Source: an uncultured Sphingomonadaceae bacterium | GTDB taxonomy: Bacteria > Pseudomonadota > Alphaproteobacteria > Sphingomonadales > Sphingomonadaceae | DNA: 64,000 nt | NCBI GenBank assembly: GCA_947501325.1 | Contig: CANMVC010000002.1 | Coordinates: 310,001 to 374,000 of the forward strand | Direction: 5' to 3' | The notes under the pieces: generated by a model | Database searches by the model: none | What the model saw: only the letters and a program-made list of their open reading frames with translations | Told to the model about the DNA's origin: nothing | Translations under genes and position numbers: made by a program | Shown: one piece after another, positions 39,065-48,872 of the stretch | Position numbering within the stretch: the first letter of the stretch is position 1 | How the letters are laid out: each line of letters opens with the position of its first letter

Positions 39065-40672
39065 TCAAGCCTCCGCGAGGCTTTTTAGCTTATAGTCTTT
39101 ATATTCATCGCGCAGGGCCCGTTTCAGAATTTTCCCGGTTGCCGTATGCGGCAATTCATCGATGAATTTAACTTCATCTGGCAGCCACCATTTGGCGACT
39201 TTGTAGCCCAGATATGCGATAATATCTTCCTGTGTCACCTGAGCGCCCGGTTTTTTGACAACCAATAGCAAAGGCCGCTCATCCCATTTCGGGTGATAGA
39301 CGCCCACGGCCGCTGCTTCTGCCACGCCAGGACAACCAACCGCGGCATTTTCCAGCTCGATGGAGCTAATCCACTCGCCGCCTGACTTGATAACGTCTTT
39401 GGCGCGATCAGTGATCTGCATTGTTCCGTCAGGATGGAGCACAGCGACATCGCCGGTATCGAACCACAAATCATCTTCGACGGCGTCCTCGTCGGCCCGG
39501 TGATAGCGCTGAATGATCCAGGGTCCTCGAATTTCCAGGGTTCCACTGGACTCGCCATCGCGCGGCAGGACATTTCCTTCGTCATCCACAACCCGCAGCT
39601 CGACACCAAAAGGCGGACGACCTTGCTTGCAAATGACATCAACCTGCTCGTCAAAGCTGAGAGAATCCCAATTGGCAGGCAGAGACCCTGCGGTGCCAAT
39701 GGGAGAGGTTTCGGTCATGCCCCAGGCGTGGGCCACGCGCATACCATTTTTCATCAGCCGCTCGATCATCGACCGTGGACAAGCAGAGCCGCCAATGGTG
39801 ATGACCTGCAAGTCGCCGTAATCGCCGCCATTGGCATCCATGTCGGCAAACATGGAAAGCCAGACCGTTGGCACTCCCGCGCTGTGCGTCACGCCCTCTT
39901 CGCGGATCAGTTTCCAAAGGACCGGTGCTTCATTACTGGCCGAAAAAACCATTTTCGCACCAACAGCAGCGCAGGCAAAGGGCAACCCCCAGGCATTGGC
40001 ATGAAACATCGGCACGACCGGCAGCATCACCGAGCGAGTGGCAAGGTCCATGATATCCGGCTGCACTTCGGTTAGCGCGTGGAGGACATTGGACCGATGT
40101 TCGTAAAGCACGCCTTTGGGATTACCGGTGGTCCCGCTGGTATAGCAAAGGCCGCAAGGGTCATTCTCATCGACATCGACCCATTCAAAATTGCCGTCTT
40201 CAGCGTCCACCAGTTCACGGAAGGTGGGATAGTCGCCCTTTTCCCCATCAAATTGAATATAATGTTCGACCGTTTTCAACTGCGGCTTCAACATCTCGAT
40301 GATCGGCGTAAACATCTTGTCGAACAACAAGACCCGATCTTCTGCATGGTTGATGATATAGACTAGCTGCTCTTCAAACAGGCGCGGGTTCACGGTATGG
40401 AGAATGCCACCAATGCCGGCAGAGCCATACCAACTGATGAGATGATGGGCATGGTTCATCGCAATAGTTGCGATCCGATCACCCTTTTTCATGCCAAGCC
40501 GTTGCAGCGCCTGTGAAAACTTGCGCGCATCCTGGCCGATCTCACCCCAGTTGCTGCGGGTGAGCGAGCCATCGGCCCAATAGCTGACAATCTCCCGCGT
40601 GGTGTGTTCCCGCGCTGCGTGGTCAATCAAATTGGTAATTTTAAGCGCACTAGCCTGCATAGCTCCAGCCAT
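39065..40672 (-). CDS. Acyl-CoA synthetase (AMP-binding, FadD-like)
   Basis: A 535-residue adenylate-forming enzyme that activates a carboxylic acid to its CoA thioester. Motifs: the P-loop-like [17 protein letters not shown], then [24 protein letters not shown] and [17 protein letters not shown]. The catalytic Lys is in [15 protein letters not shown]. It is closest to medium/long-chain fatty acid ligases of alphaproteobacteria; chain length cannot be read from sequence. The start at 40672 has GGAGAG just upstream and is preferred to an ATG 12 bp earlier, which has none. Confidence 0.92.
   Translation of the reverse strand: MAGAMQASALKITNLIDHAAREHTTREIVSYWADGSLTRSNWGEIGQDARKFSQALQRLGMKKGDRIATIAMNHAHHLISWYGSAGIGGILHTVNPRLFEEQLVYIINHAEDRVLLFDKMFTPIIEMLKPQLKTVEHYIQFDGEKGDYPTFRELVDAEDGNFEWVDVDENDPCGLCYTSGTTGNPKGVLYEHRSNVLHALTEVQPDIMDLATRSVMLPVVPMFHANAWGLPFACAAVGAKMVFSASNEAPVLWKLIREEGVTHSAGVPTVWLSMFADMDANGGDYGDLQVITIGGSACPRSMIERLMKNGMRVAHAWGMTETSPIGTAGSLPANWDSLSFDEQVDVICKQGRPPFGVELRVVDDEGNVLPRDGESSGTLEIRGPWIIQRYHRADEDAVEDDLWFDTGDVAVLHPDGTMQITDRAKDVIKSGGEWISSIELENAAVGCPGVAEAAAVGVYHPKWDERPLLLVVKKPGAQVTQEDIIAYLGYKVAKWWLPDEVKFIDELPHTATGKILKRALRDEYKDYKLKSLAEA
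39069..39088 (+). terminator. Possible terminator hairpin at the 3' end of the acyl-CoA synthetase gene
   Basis: GCCTC and GAGGC pair around CGC and are followed by TTTTT on the plus strand. The hairpin lies inside the coding end of the minus-strand gene, so it may be a coding coincidence. If active, it would protect that gene from convergent readthrough. Confidence 0.4.
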
Positions 40673-40715
40673 TAATCTCTCCATTATTATTTGGTTGTTT
40701 TTCGACTGAAACGGC

Positions 40716-43700
40716 TCAGCTTACAAGCCTTAAATTCGGTCTACGGTGGCGAACGGGCCGCGAGCCTGTCGCGGGGCCAAGGCGGATATTTTCCAGCCCT
40801 GCTATATGGCTGAGCGTCTCGGCCACTTGCGCATCAAGCTGAAAAGAACGTCCAAGACAGACATGCGCGACTTCACCGTCAAAGCTTGGTACGGTAACGA
40901 TCAATTCACTCTTGCCGCCAGCAAGCGGTGCTAAAAAGTTCTTAAGTTCCTGAAGCCCGTCTTGATTGAGAACGTCCAGCTCCATCCGAGTACGGGTCGT
41001 TTTTTCCAGTCCGTCCATGGATTGCGCCCGCCGAATAGCGACACGCGGGCTTTCGTCGTCGGAACGTTGGTCGAGCTCTACGTTGAGCAGAGCGCAGCTG
41101 CCTTCCTTGGCCATCTCTGCCAACAACTCACACTGCTCTTCCTCAAAGCAACTGCCCGAAAATTGACCGCTGCTATCTGAAAGATCCACCAGAACGAAGC
41201 GGTTGCCGCGCTTACTCTCCCGCCAACGCACTCCTTCGACCAAAGCCGCCATTACCGCTGGCTTACGCTGTCCTTCGGCTATGGGGCCTTCTTCACACAA
41301 AGCGGCATAGGTCATGGCGCCATGAGACGATGTGACGGCTTGAAATTGCGTGACCGGATGGGAAGCAAAGTAGAAGCCATAAGCATCGCGTTCGCGCAAC
41401 ATGATCTCGCTCAGGTTCCAGTTACTGTTGGCTGGCAAGCGTATCGCTTGCATGTCACCGCTCCCGCCTTCTCCGAAAAGGCCGCCCTGCCCACTGGTTC
41501 GTGCTTCTGCGGCGCTATTCGCAACAGATAGCAACATATCTGCCCCCTCATAAACGGCAGCGCGGTTAGGCTCCATCTCATCAAATGCACCGGCGGCGGA
41601 AAGGCTCTCAATCTGCCTTTTGTTCATCCCAGATGGATCAACACGATTCGCAAAATCATCCATGGACTTGAAGGGTCCGATCTCGGTACGTTCAGCTACC
41701 AGCGACTGCATCGCCTTTTCGCCAACATTTTTAAGCCCTGCCAAGGCATAGCGGACAGCAAGCAAAGCGCCTTCCTGCTCTTCAACCGCAAAAGATGGTC
41801 GGCTTTTATTGATCGACGGAGGCAATATCGTCACACCGAGCCGCTTCATATCATCGACGAAGATACTGAGCTTGTCGCTCTGATGCATGTCGAAGCACAT
41901 GGAGGCGGCATAAAATTCATGCGGGTAATGCGCTTTGAGCCAGGCCGTCTGATAGGCCAGCAAAGCATAAGCGGCTGCGTGGCTTTTGTTGAAGCCATAG
42001 CCTGCAAATTTATCGATCAGGTCAAACAGCTCGTTGGCTTGCTGGCTCTGCAAGCCGTTTTTGGCGGCGCCTTCGACAAAGATGCTGCGCTGAGCGTCCA
42101 TTTCTGACTGGATTTTTTTACCCATGGCACGCCGCAGCAAATCGGCTTCACCAAGCGAATAGCCAGCAATAACCTGAGCAGCCTGCATCACCTGTTCCTG
42201 ATAGACGAAGATACCGTAGGTCTCTTTCAGGATATCTTCGAGCAATGGATGCGGATAGGCTAGCTCCGCCCGTCCATTTTTACGATCGCCGAACAAGGGA
42301 ATATTATCCATCGGGCCGGGTCGATAAAGCGATACCAGTGCGATAATATCACCAAAATTGGTTGGTTTCACTGCGGCCAGCGTCCGGCGCATCCCTTCGG
42401 ATTCTAACTGGAACACGCCGACTGTATCGCCACGTTGCAGCAGTTCGAAGACCTTCGGATCGTTCCAAACGAGTGCGTCAAGATCCACTGCGATATTACG
42501 TTCGGCGAGCAGCTCCACGGCCTTCTTCAAGACGGACAGGGTCTTCAGACCCAAAAAGTCGAACTTCACCAAGCCGGCTTGCTCAACAAATTTCATATCA
42601 AATTGCGTCACAGGTAGGTCCGAACGGGGATCGCGATATAGCGGCACCAACTGGTCCAGCGGTCTATCGCCAATAACCACACCAGCAGCATGGGTCGAGC
42701 TATGGCGTGGCAAGCCTTCCAGTTTCATCGCAAGGTCGAACAGACGCTTCACATCAGCCTGCTTATAGTCTTGTGCCAACTCTGAAATACCGTTGAGTGC
42801 CCTTTTCAAATCCCACGGATCCGTCGGATGATTGGGCACCAATTTGGTCAACCGGTCGACCTGGCCATAAGGCATTTGCAAGACGCGGCCAACGTCTCGC
42901 AACACGGCACGCGCTTTTAGCTTACCGAACGTAATAATCTGAGCGACTTGCCCCGTTCCATATTTTTCCTGCACATAGCGGATGACTTCACCGCGACGAG
43001 TTTCACAGAAATCGATATCGAAATCCGGCATCGACACACGTTCCGGGTTCAGAAAACGCTCGAATAGCAAGCCCAACTTTATCGGATCGAGATCTGTAAT
43101 GGTCAGTGCCCATGCGACAACGGAACCGGCACCCGAGCCGCGTCCCGGTCCCACTGGTATATCCTGATCCTTTGCCCATTTGATAAAGTCGGCAACAATC
43201 AGGAAATAACCGGGAAATCCCATATTCACGATCACATTGATTTCGAACTCGAGCCGGTCAAAATATTCCTGGCGCTCCGCTCCTTCAATATCTCCGGCAT
43301 GGGCCAGGCGTTCTTCAAGCCCGGCTGTCGCATCGCGACGCAACTGTTCAATCTCACCAGCCAAATCACCGGCTAGACTTGGCAAGATAGGAGCACGGCG
43401 CGGCGGGGAATAAGCGCATCGCTTTGCTATCACCAATGTATTTTCAAGCGCTTCCGGCAAGTCAGAGAACAAGTCCTCCATGACCATGGCACTCTTGATC
43501 CATAAATGTGGCGACGGTTTTTCACGGTCATCATTCTCAACATAAGCTGATCCCGCAATGCATGTCATTGCGTCATGGGCTTCATGAAAATCGGGCTCGG
43601 CGAAACAGCTGGGGTTAGTGGCGACCAATGGAATATCCCGCTGCATCGCCAATGCGATCAAGCCGGGTTCTGCCGCTGTTTCGACGGGATCATCACGGCG

Positions 43701-44225
43701 GGAAAGTTCTATGTAAAGGCGGTCCGGAAAATATTGCTGGAGAAGAGACAAATATGTCTCTGCCTCTGATTGCTGTTCTTCCGCAAGCAGCCGGGTTACA
43801 GCGCCCTCGCCTCCCCCGGTAAGCGCTAAAAGCCCCTCACTATGCTGCTCCAGCATTTCCAGCGGAATATGAGCATCTAGATCCGCCGGGCGGTCCAAAT
43901 GAGATGCCGAAACTAGCCTACAGAGGTTTTGATATCCGTACTCGTCTTGGGCATATAGCGCGATCCAATCGAGCGTGGGCTTATCACTCCCGATGGTACC
44001 TGGCCGGGCTACTCTGAGAAAACAGCCCGTGATCGGCTGAACCCCATTAGCACGACAACCATCGTCAAATGCCATCGAAGCAAATAGGCCAATACGGTCG
44101 GTTAGCGCTATCGCTGGAAAACCACGTTCTTTTGCGACAGCTCCGATTGCCTTCGGCTCCATCGCGCCATCCAAAATCGTGTAGGCCGAAAAAGAACGTA
44201 GATGGGCGAATGGAATCTGGGACAT
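40716..44225 (-). CDS. dnaE: DNA polymerase III alpha subunit
   Basis: A 1169-residue replicative polymerase. It has an N-terminal PHP domain (residues ~1-280), then the Pol III palm with PDFDIDFCETRR (catalytic Asp pair) and GPGRGSGAGSVVAWAL. Fingers, a helix-hairpin-helix region and an OB-fold follow (KRGNRFVLVDLSDSSGQF). Length and the C-terminal tail indicate DnaE1 rather than the ~1050-residue mutagenic DnaE2/ImuC. The PHP metal site is eroded: the usual HSxYS region reads SFSAYT, and TDRIGL stands where active PHP domains carry another metal-binding residue. The gene precedes the acyl-CoA synthetase on the same strand. Confidence 0.96.
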   Translation of the reverse strand: MSQIPFAHLRSFSAYTILDGAMEPKAIGAVAKERGFPAIALTDRIGLFASMAFDDGCRANGVQPITGCFLRVARPGTIGSDKPTLDWIALYAQDEYGYQNLCRLVSASHLDRPADLDAHIPLEMLEQHSEGLLALTGGGEGAVTRLLAEEQQSEAETYLSLLQQYFPDRLYIELSRRDDPVETAAEPGLIALAMQRDIPLVATNPSCFAEPDFHEAHDAMTCIAGSAYVENDDREKPSPHLWIKSAMVMEDLFSDLPEALENTLVIAKRCAYSPPRRAPILPSLAGDLAGEIEQLRRDATAGLEERLAHAGDIEGAERQEYFDRLEFEINVIVNMGFPGYFLIVADFIKWAKDQDIPVGPGRGSGAGSVVAWALTITDLDPIKLGLLFERFLNPERVSMPDFDIDFCETRRGEVIRYVQEKYGTGQVAQIITFGKLKARAVLRDVGRVLQMPYGQVDRLTKLVPNHPTDPWDLKRALNGISELAQDYKQADVKRLFDLAMKLEGLPRHSSTHAAGVVIGDRPLDQLVPLYRDPRSDLPVTQFDMKFVEQAGLVKFDFLGLKTLSVLKKAVELLAERNIAVDLDALVWNDPKVFELLQRGDTVGVFQLESEGMRRTLAAVKPTNFGDIIALVSLYRPGPMDNIPLFGDRKNGRAELAYPHPLLEDILKETYGIFVYQEQVMQAAQVIAGYSLGEADLLRRAMGKKIQSEMDAQRSIFVEGAAKNGLQSQQANELFDLIDKFAGYGFNKSHAAAYALLAYQTAWLKAHYPHEFYAASMCFDMHQSDKLSIFVDDMKRLGVTILPPSINKSRPSFAVEEQEGALLAVRYALAGLKNVGEKAMQSLVAERTEIGPFKSMDDFANRVDPSGMNKRQIESLSAAGAFDEMEPNRAAVYEGADMLLSVANSAAEARTSGQGGLFGEGGSGDMQAIRLPANSNWNLSEIMLRERDAYGFYFASHPVTQFQAVTSSHGAMTYAALCEEGPIAEGQRKPAVMAALVEGVRWRESKRGNRFVLVDLSDSSGQFSGSCFEEEQCELLAEMAKEGSCALLNVELDQRSDDESPRVAIRRAQSMDGLEKTTRTRMELDVLNQDGLQELKNFLAPLAGGKSELIVTVPSFDGEVAHVCLGRSFQLDAQVAETLSHIAGLENIRLGPATGSRPVRHRRPNLRLVS

Positions 44226-44320
44226 GTTTAAACCCTAGCGCGAACGCAAAGTTTTGACCACGACCAGATTACGTCAATGCGACCTATCGACCTGTTTTCC
44301 ACAACTAGTTGGAAGTTTCG

Positions 44321-44794
44321 CTAAAGCAGCGCTTCGATCTCGCTTTTCAACTGTTCGGGTTTAACAGCCGGACCGTGCCGGGCCACCACATTGCCTTCAC
44401 GATCGACAAGAAATTTCGTAAAATTCCATTTGATTCGCGACCCCAAAAGACCCGATTTTTCGGACTTGAGATATTTCCATAAAGGATCAGCGTCGCTGCC
44501 ATTGACGTCAACCTTCCCCATTAATGGAAAACTGACATCATAGTTTAATGTACAGAAATTCTTGATTTCTTCCGCATCGCCTGGCTCTTGATTACCAAAT
44601 TGATTGCACGGAAAGGCCAATATTTCCAGACCCTTGTCTGCATATTCCTTATGAAGCTTTTCCAAGCCCTCATATTGCGGCGTGAACCCGCATTTTGATG
44701 CGGTATTTACGAATAGCAAAACCTTGCCCTTATACTTGGACAGGTCCGACATCGAACCATCTGCTTGCTTAATTTTAAATTCAGTAATTTGCAT
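44321..44794 (-). CDS. Glutathione peroxidase family protein
   Basis: A 157-residue thiol peroxidase of the BtuE/GPx type. The peroxidatic Cys is in VNTASKCGFTPQYEGLE, where animal enzymes have selenocysteine. The Gln and Trp of the active site are in AFPCNQFGNQEPG and KWNFTKFLVDREG. A second Cys in the NQFG region could resolve the disulfide with thioredoxin (encoded at 23.8 kb). The start at 44794 (MQITEFKIK) fits the family; 16 upstream codons are not used. Confidence 0.95.
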   Translation of the reverse strand: MQITEFKIKQADGSMSDLSKYKGKVLLFVNTASKCGFTPQYEGLEKLHKEYADKGLEILAFPCNQFGNQEPGDAEEIKNFCTLNYDVSFPLMGKVDVNGSDADPLWKYLKSEKSGLLGSRIKWNFTKFLVDREGNVVARHGPAVKPEQLKSEIEALL

Positions 44795-44896
44795 AGATGC
44801 GCCCCGTTCTTTGCAATTTGATTCCCCGTGATTATCTCTCAAATCGATATTCGTTCGCCGAATGTCAAAGCCTATTCTCGTTTCACCCTGAAAATA

Positions 44897-45580
44897 CTAG
44901 CTTAATATTCCATCATGCAGTCGCACAACCCGATCCATCTTGGCCGCCAATCGCTCATTATGGGTAGCGATCAAAGCTGCACTGCCTTCTTCTCTAACCA
45001 AAGCCATTAATTCGGCTAGGACAATATCTGCAGTCGTTTCATCCAGATTGCCAGTGGGTTCGTCTGCCAAAACCAGCTTTGGTGCGTTCGCCAACGCTCT
45101 CGCCACAGCCACGCGTTGTTGTTCGCCGCCTGACAATTTGCTGGGTTTATGGCCCAGGCGTTCACCAAGTCCCAAACTACGGAGTAGGGATTCTGCCCTT
45201 TCTTTGGCATCAGCTTGTGATGTTCCGGCGATCAGTTGAGGCATCACGACATTTTCTTCTGCCGAGAAATCAGGTAGCAAATGATGGAATTGATAAACAA
45301 ACCCAAGTAGCTCACGGCGAATGCGGGTATGACCGCTTGCTGACATTTGCGCAGTTTCCTCACCAGCAAGCTTGATGGAACCTTCAAACCCCCCTTCGAG
45401 AAGCCCTACCGCCTGCAGCAAGGTAGACTTGCCTGAACCAGACGGCCCAAGCAACGCGACAATTTCATTGGATCGAATATCCAAATCGACCCCCTTCAGC
45501 ACGTCAATCTGTATTCCGCCCTGCTCAAAGCTGCGCTTGACGTCCCGTAATTCAACGACTTTATCCGAGATATCATTCAT
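44897..45580 (-). CDS. lolD: Lipoprotein-releasing ABC transporter ATPase LolD
   Basis: A 227-residue ABC ATPase. Walker A is GPSGSGKST, the signature is [15 protein letters not shown], Walker B is [12 protein letters not shown], and the H-loop is ATHNERLA. LolD powers release of outer-membrane lipoproteins from the inner membrane to LolA. The start at 45580 ([14 protein letters not shown]) overlaps the permease stop by eight bases. A 27-residue upstream extension is rejected because it lies within the permease gene. Confidence 0.95.
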   Translation of the reverse strand: MNDISDKVVELRDVKRSFEQGGIQIDVLKGVDLDIRSNEIVALLGPSGSGKSTLLQAVGLLEGGFEGSIKLAGEETAQMSASGHTRIRRELLGFVYQFHHLLPDFSAEENVVMPQLIAGTSQADAKERAESLLRSLGLGERLGHKPSKLSGGEQQRVAVARALANAPKLVLADEPTGNLDETTADIVLAELMALVREEGSAALIATHNERLAAKMDRVVRLHDGILS

Positions 45581-46823
45581 AGCGGAGCACCTGCACCGGA
45601 TCCGTGCTAGCAGCTTTAAAGGCCGGATATAATGTTGCCAGGAAGCTGAACAAGAGCGCAAGCATAGCTATTCCAAACACTTCCATCGGATCAGTTCTGG
45701 CTGGTAATTCAGTCAAGAAACGGATGGAAGGATCCCAAAGATTCTGGCCAGTTATCATTTGGACGAAATTGATCACATTCTGTCTGAAATAGATTGCTAT
45801 CAAGCCCAACAATATCCCAGCAGCAATTCCCAATGCGCCAATCGATGTTCCGACTGTAACGAATATTCGCGTCAAAGACGCTCGGGAGGCGCCCATGGTT
45901 CGTAATATCGCAATATCCCTTGTTTTCGCTCGCACCAGCATGATGAGTGACGAAAGAATGTTGAAAACTGCCACTAATATGATGATCGACAGAATGACAA
46001 ACATCACGACCCGTTCAACCTGAAGCGTCTCAAACAGAGAAGCATTCATGGTTTTCCAATCGGTAATCTGTGCACGCCCATCTATCTTGGGATATAATGG
46101 TGCGATTATTTGGTTCACATTTTGGGCGTCATTCGTTTGTATCTCGATCATTCCAATCTGATCACCCAATAACATCAATGTCTGGGCATCTTCCATCGGC
46201 ATGATCACGAAGGCTTTGTCGTAATCGTAAACCCCTACTTCAAATATTGCTGCAATTTCGTAAGATATTTCACGAGGAACGGTGCCAAATGGTGTGGATC
46301 GCCCTTGCGGATTCATCAGAGTTATGCGGCTTCCCATCTGAGCGCCCAATGTTTGGGCAAGCCTGCTGCCAATAGCAACGCGACCGCTATCCGGCCTCAG
46401 TGCAGCCAAATCGCCCGCGACAGTTTTTCCATCCAATGTGTCGTTGCTCAATATGTCCTCTGTTTGCATTCCCCGAACCAATACAGCTTCGACCCGGCCA
46501 TTATAAATGCCTGCCAAAGGCATCTCGATCAAAGGAGACGCAGAAACGACGCCTTCGGTGTTACGGGTTTCTTCCAGCAGATCGCGCCAATCGGGTAGCC
46601 GCCCACCATAGCCCTGAATCACCGCATGTCCGTTCAAACCGACGATCTTGTCGAATAATTCAGCCCGAAAGCCATTCATCACACTCATCACGACAATCAA
46701 CGCAGCCACACCCAACATCACAGCAACAAGACTGATGCTGGCTACCAAGAAAATGAACCCCTCCCCTTTACCGGGAAGAAGATAACGTTTTGCGATGACC
46801 CATTCATAACGGGATAGAAGCAT
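45573..46823 (-). CDS. lolC: Lipoprotein-releasing permease LolC/LolE
   Basis: A 416-residue membrane protein with one N-terminal helix ([34 protein letters not shown]), a large periplasmic domain (about 50-265) and three C-terminal helices, as in the FtsX/LolC/LolE fold. Only one permease gene is present, so the complex is probably a homodimer LolF-type with LolD. The start at 46823 is chosen over 46883 because the family begins near [15 protein letters not shown]. It is the first gene of the pair. Confidence 0.93.
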   Translation of the reverse strand: MLLSRYEWVIAKRYLLPGKGEGFIFLVASISLVAVMLGVAALIVVMSVMNGFRAELFDKIVGLNGHAVIQGYGGRLPDWRDLLEETRNTEGVVSASPLIEMPLAGIYNGRVEAVLVRGMQTEDILSNDTLDGKTVAGDLAALRPDSGRVAIGSRLAQTLGAQMGSRITLMNPQGRSTPFGTVPREISYEIAAIFEVGVYDYDKAFVIMPMEDAQTLMLLGDQIGMIEIQTNDAQNVNQIIAPLYPKIDGRAQITDWKTMNASLFETLQVERVVMFVILSIIILVAVFNILSSLIMLVRAKTRDIAILRTMGASRASLTRIFVTVGTSIGALGIAAGILLGLIAIYFRQNVINFVQMITGQNLWDPSIRFLTELPARTDPMEVFGIAMLALLFSFLATLYPAFKAASTDPVQVLRYE

Positions 46824-47116
46824 AGGAGTTTGATCTTCCTGAAAAACTATTGTGGCTTTACGGTTGCGAAGCGGCGCAGGCAAGAGCGATGCTGGTTAAA
46901 ATGCTGTTGCTATTATGACACAAGCCTGAACCAATATTGCACATTTATGAAAATTTGCATGACAATAGCGGACATCACGATCAGAGATAGTGACAGAATC
47001 AATTACCGCTTAATGGTCATGGTTCAGGGATCCTTTCTGGTTCCGCCGAATGTTGGGGGACAAACGGCGTTGAATAAGACAGGAAAACAGGGGGACGATA
47101 TTATCGTCACCATTTT

Positions 47117-47149
47117 CGCCCGGAGTCAGAAATGGCTCCGGGCGTTTTT
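47117..47149 (+). terminator. Strong orphan rho-independent terminator
   Basis: CGCCCGGAG (47117-47125) pairs fully with CTCCGGGCG (47136-47144) around a 10-nt loop and is followed by TTTTT. There is no plus-strand protein gene upstream. A second small hairpin (GACGAT/ATCGTC, 47094-47108) precedes it. Either a small RNA ends here, or it insulates hsp20. Confidence 0.88.
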
Positions 47150-47181
47150 GTTGCCGGTACAATTTCTTGACTGCAATCCCT

Positions 47182-47207
47182 CTTGAAATCAAAAAATCTG
47201 ATAATAT
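47182..47207 (+). promoter_or_regulatory. Candidate heat-shock (RpoH-type) promoter of hsp20
   Basis: CTTGAAA (47182-47188) and ATAATAT (47201-47207) lie about 12 bp apart. The first matches the sigma-32 -35 element well, but the -10 is not the ideal CCCATnT. Transcription from here would begin close to the first hairpin of the thermometer. Confidence 0.4.
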
Positions 47208-47216
47208 CTTTGGTAG

Positions 47217-47301
47217 GCGAGATGCCATTTTGGATCTCGCGATACAGAACCGGACGCCATTTTGGGTCCATTATTTTAATTGCTCACAAGAGGATAAAGA
47301 T
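47217..47301 (+). promoter_or_regulatory. ROSE-like RNA thermometer in the hsp20 5' leader
   Basis: Three hairpins in a row. Hairpin 1 (47217-47240) pairs GCGAGAT and CCA with TGG and ATCTCGC, leaving one G bulged. Hairpin 2 (47252-47269) pairs GGAC and CCA with TGG and GTCC, again with one bulged G and a UUU loop. Hairpin 3 pairs UUGCU (47280-47284) with the Shine-Dalgarno AGGA (47291-47294), leaving G47282 unpaired. UUGCU opposite AGGA is the hallmark of ROSE elements, which block translation of small heat-shock genes until heated. Confidence 0.82.
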
Positions 47302-47781
47302 ATGAACCGTTTTGATTTTACCCCCTATCGCCGTTCAACCGTAGGTTTCGACCGGCTTTTTGATTTGCTCGAGAATAATACACGAGCACAACAATCCGAA
47401 AATTATCCACCGTTCAATATCGAACGGAACGGAGATGATCACTATCGGATTACCCTCGCTGTTGCGGGTTTCAAAGACAATGAAATTGAAATCACCGCAC
47501 AACAGAATCTGCTGTTGGTCGTTGGGAATAAAGGTAGTGACGAAAATGAAGGCAAGCAATTCCTGCACATGGGAATAGCAAACCGTAATTTTGAACGTCG
47601 TTTTGAACTTGCGGATTTCGTCCGTGTCGACAACGCTGCTCTTAGCGATGGCCTACTTGTCATCGATTTGGTGCGCGAAATTCCCGACGCAATGAAACCA
47701 CAAAAAATTGCTATCAACGGCGACGATAAAGTTACGAAAATCGCCGATAAGCGCCAAAAGTCAGAAGACAAAGCGGCGTAA
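47302..47781 (+). CDS. Small heat-shock protein, Hsp20/IbpA type
   Basis: A 159-residue alpha-crystallin family chaperone. The N-terminus (MNRFDFTPYRRSTVGFDRLFDLLEN) is the class A IbpA type. The alpha-crystallin domain covers about residues 35-130 (YPPFNIERNGDDHYRITLAVAGF, then LHMGIANRNFERRFELADFVRV). The C-terminal IxI-like anchor is QKIAING. It holds unfolding proteins for DnaK/ClpB. Translation is probably under the ROSE-like leader; AGAGGA lies 7 bp before ATG. Confidence 0.95.
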   Translation: MNRFDFTPYRRSTVGFDRLFDLLENNTRAQQSENYPPFNIERNGDDHYRITLAVAGFKDNEIEITAQQNLLLVVGNKGSDENEGKQFLHMGIANRNFERRFELADFVRVDNAALSDGLLVIDLVREIPDAMKPQKIAINGDDKVTKIADKRQKSEDKAA

Positions 47782-47810
47782 ATAAGCGTCACCGTTTTAT
47801 GACTAAGATG

Positions 47811-47842
47811 AAGGCAGCCAATCTAATTTGGCTGCCTTTTTT
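47811..47842 (+). terminator. Rho-independent terminator of hsp20
   Basis: AAGGCAGCCAA (47811-47821) pairs fully with TTGGCTGCCTT (47828-47838) around a 6-nt loop, then TTTT follows. It begins 30 bp after the stop. Confidence 0.93.
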
Positions 47843-47980
47843 ATGCAAAACACCCCAGAATTCGCAGCAAATAGTTTGCGCTTATTTGATTTTGGTAAAT
47901 ATTCATAAATGAGAAAGAGCGGTATAACCCTTATCATAAGATGAAAACTGTAGGAAAGCTGATTTTCTCTCACAACGGGC

Positions 47981-48036
47981 AAAAAAATGGGGCAGCCGGA
48001 TGAGGATCCGACTACCCCTGACACCCGCGTGGTGTC
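47981..48036 (-). terminator. Two-hairpin terminator of the Crp/Fnr gene
   Basis: On the minus strand, a first hairpin (GACACC/GGTGTC, 48036-48020) is followed by a second with 13 continuous pairs (48018-47989, GAGG loop on the plus strand, two G-U pairs), then ATTTTTTT. The second hairpin with its U-tract is a strong intrinsic terminator about 60 bp after the Crp/Fnr stop. Confidence 0.88.
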
Positions 48037-48079
48037 ACTCTTGACGAAATTAGCCCGGGTCGCAAATGGCCAACTTCAT

Positions 48080-48796
48080 TCAAGAATCTGCATTGGCAAT
48101 GTTGGAAAGAGTGGCGTGATTCAATATCCGCACCTTCCCACTTTCAACCGAAACAATGCCATCTTCTGACCAGGTTGAAAGTTGCCGATTAATATGTTCT
48201 CGCGACATCCCGGCAAAGTTACCGAGTTCGCTTTGACTTAAATCCAATTTTAAACGCCCCTCCTCTGCGCCGACGACTGATAGTCTTAATAGGTAGCGCG
48301 CTAGCCGAGGCCCTGATGTGTAAGCCCGGTCGCCCTCTATCATGGTATTGGCCGTTCGAATGCGGTTTGCCATGACCTTAAGTAACCGTAATGCCATATT
48401 TTTGTGCTTTTTCAAAATTTCTTCAAAAGCAGCACGTGTAATCGTCAATGCTGTAGTCGGTTCTATCGCTGTCACGCTGGCGGTTCTTTCCCCACCATCA
48501 AGCAACGCAATCTCGCCCAAAACCTGGCCAGGCTCGGCATAATCCAAGACAATTTCATGGCCATTGCTGGCGATCATGCTGGTCCGCGCATTGCCCGATA
48601 ATAATATCAGTAATGAGTTTCCAGGATCGCCCTGCATGATCAATTCATCCCCTTTTTGATATTGCACGAAATGACCGCGCAATATCAAATCTGCCAATTC
48701 TGCTTCGTCACAATCGGCGAACAAACTGTGTTCAGCCAATATGTTTGCAAGTTCTTCGGCTTTCACTTTATTCGTCCCATTCCAAATCGCTTGCAT
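48080..48796 (-). CDS. Crp/Fnr-family transcription regulator
   Basis: A 238-residue regulator with an N-terminal cyclic-nucleotide-binding fold (residues ~25-140) and a C-terminal winged helix whose recognition helix is about LGNFAGMSREHINRQLSTW. The phosphate-binding cassette region reads GEIALLDGGERTASV; the Arg-Thr pair that contacts cAMP in E. coli CRP (RSA) appears as RTA, so cyclic nucleotide binding is possible. No N-terminal Cys cluster is present, so it is not an FNR-type oxygen sensor. A perfect TGTGA-N6-TCACA site occurs at 53.5 kb, but linking the two is inference. Confidence 0.9.
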   Translation of the reverse strand: MQAIWNGTNKVKAEELANILAEHSLFADCDEAELADLILRGHFVQYQKGDELIMQGDPGNSLLILLSGNARTSMIASNGHEIVLDYAEPGQVLGEIALLDGGERTASVTAIEPTTALTITRAAFEEILKKHKNMALRLLKVMANRIRTANTMIEGDRAYTSGPRLARYLLRLSVVGAEEGRLKLDLSQSELGNFAGMSREHINRQLSTWSEDGIVSVESGKVRILNHATLSNIANADS

Positions 48797-48872
48797 CTGT
48801 TAACCGGTTGATAACCAATTCTCATTGCTTGGATGTGACAATAGTCACTTGGTGTAAAAAGGATTGGATAAA

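Larger units (their letters stand above)
46824..47301. other. Long non-coding interval between lolC/E and hsp20
   Basis: This 478-bp region holds the lolC/E promoter region, an orphan plus-strand terminator (47117-47149), a candidate heat-shock promoter (47182-47207) and the ROSE-like leader of hsp20 (47217-47301). A 118-residue frame at 46830 crosses the terminator and is not believed. The unassigned 290 bp before the terminator may encode a small RNA. Confidence 0.6.

Noticed and set aside
40716-44225. Mutagenic polymerase DnaE2/ImuC
   Set aside because: Length of 1169 residues and the full C-terminal region fit DnaE1; no imuA/imuB genes or SOS box are adjacent.
46830-47186. 118-residue plus-strand frame
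   Set aside because: It runs through a strong intrinsic terminator and the lolC/E start region and shows no family similarity.
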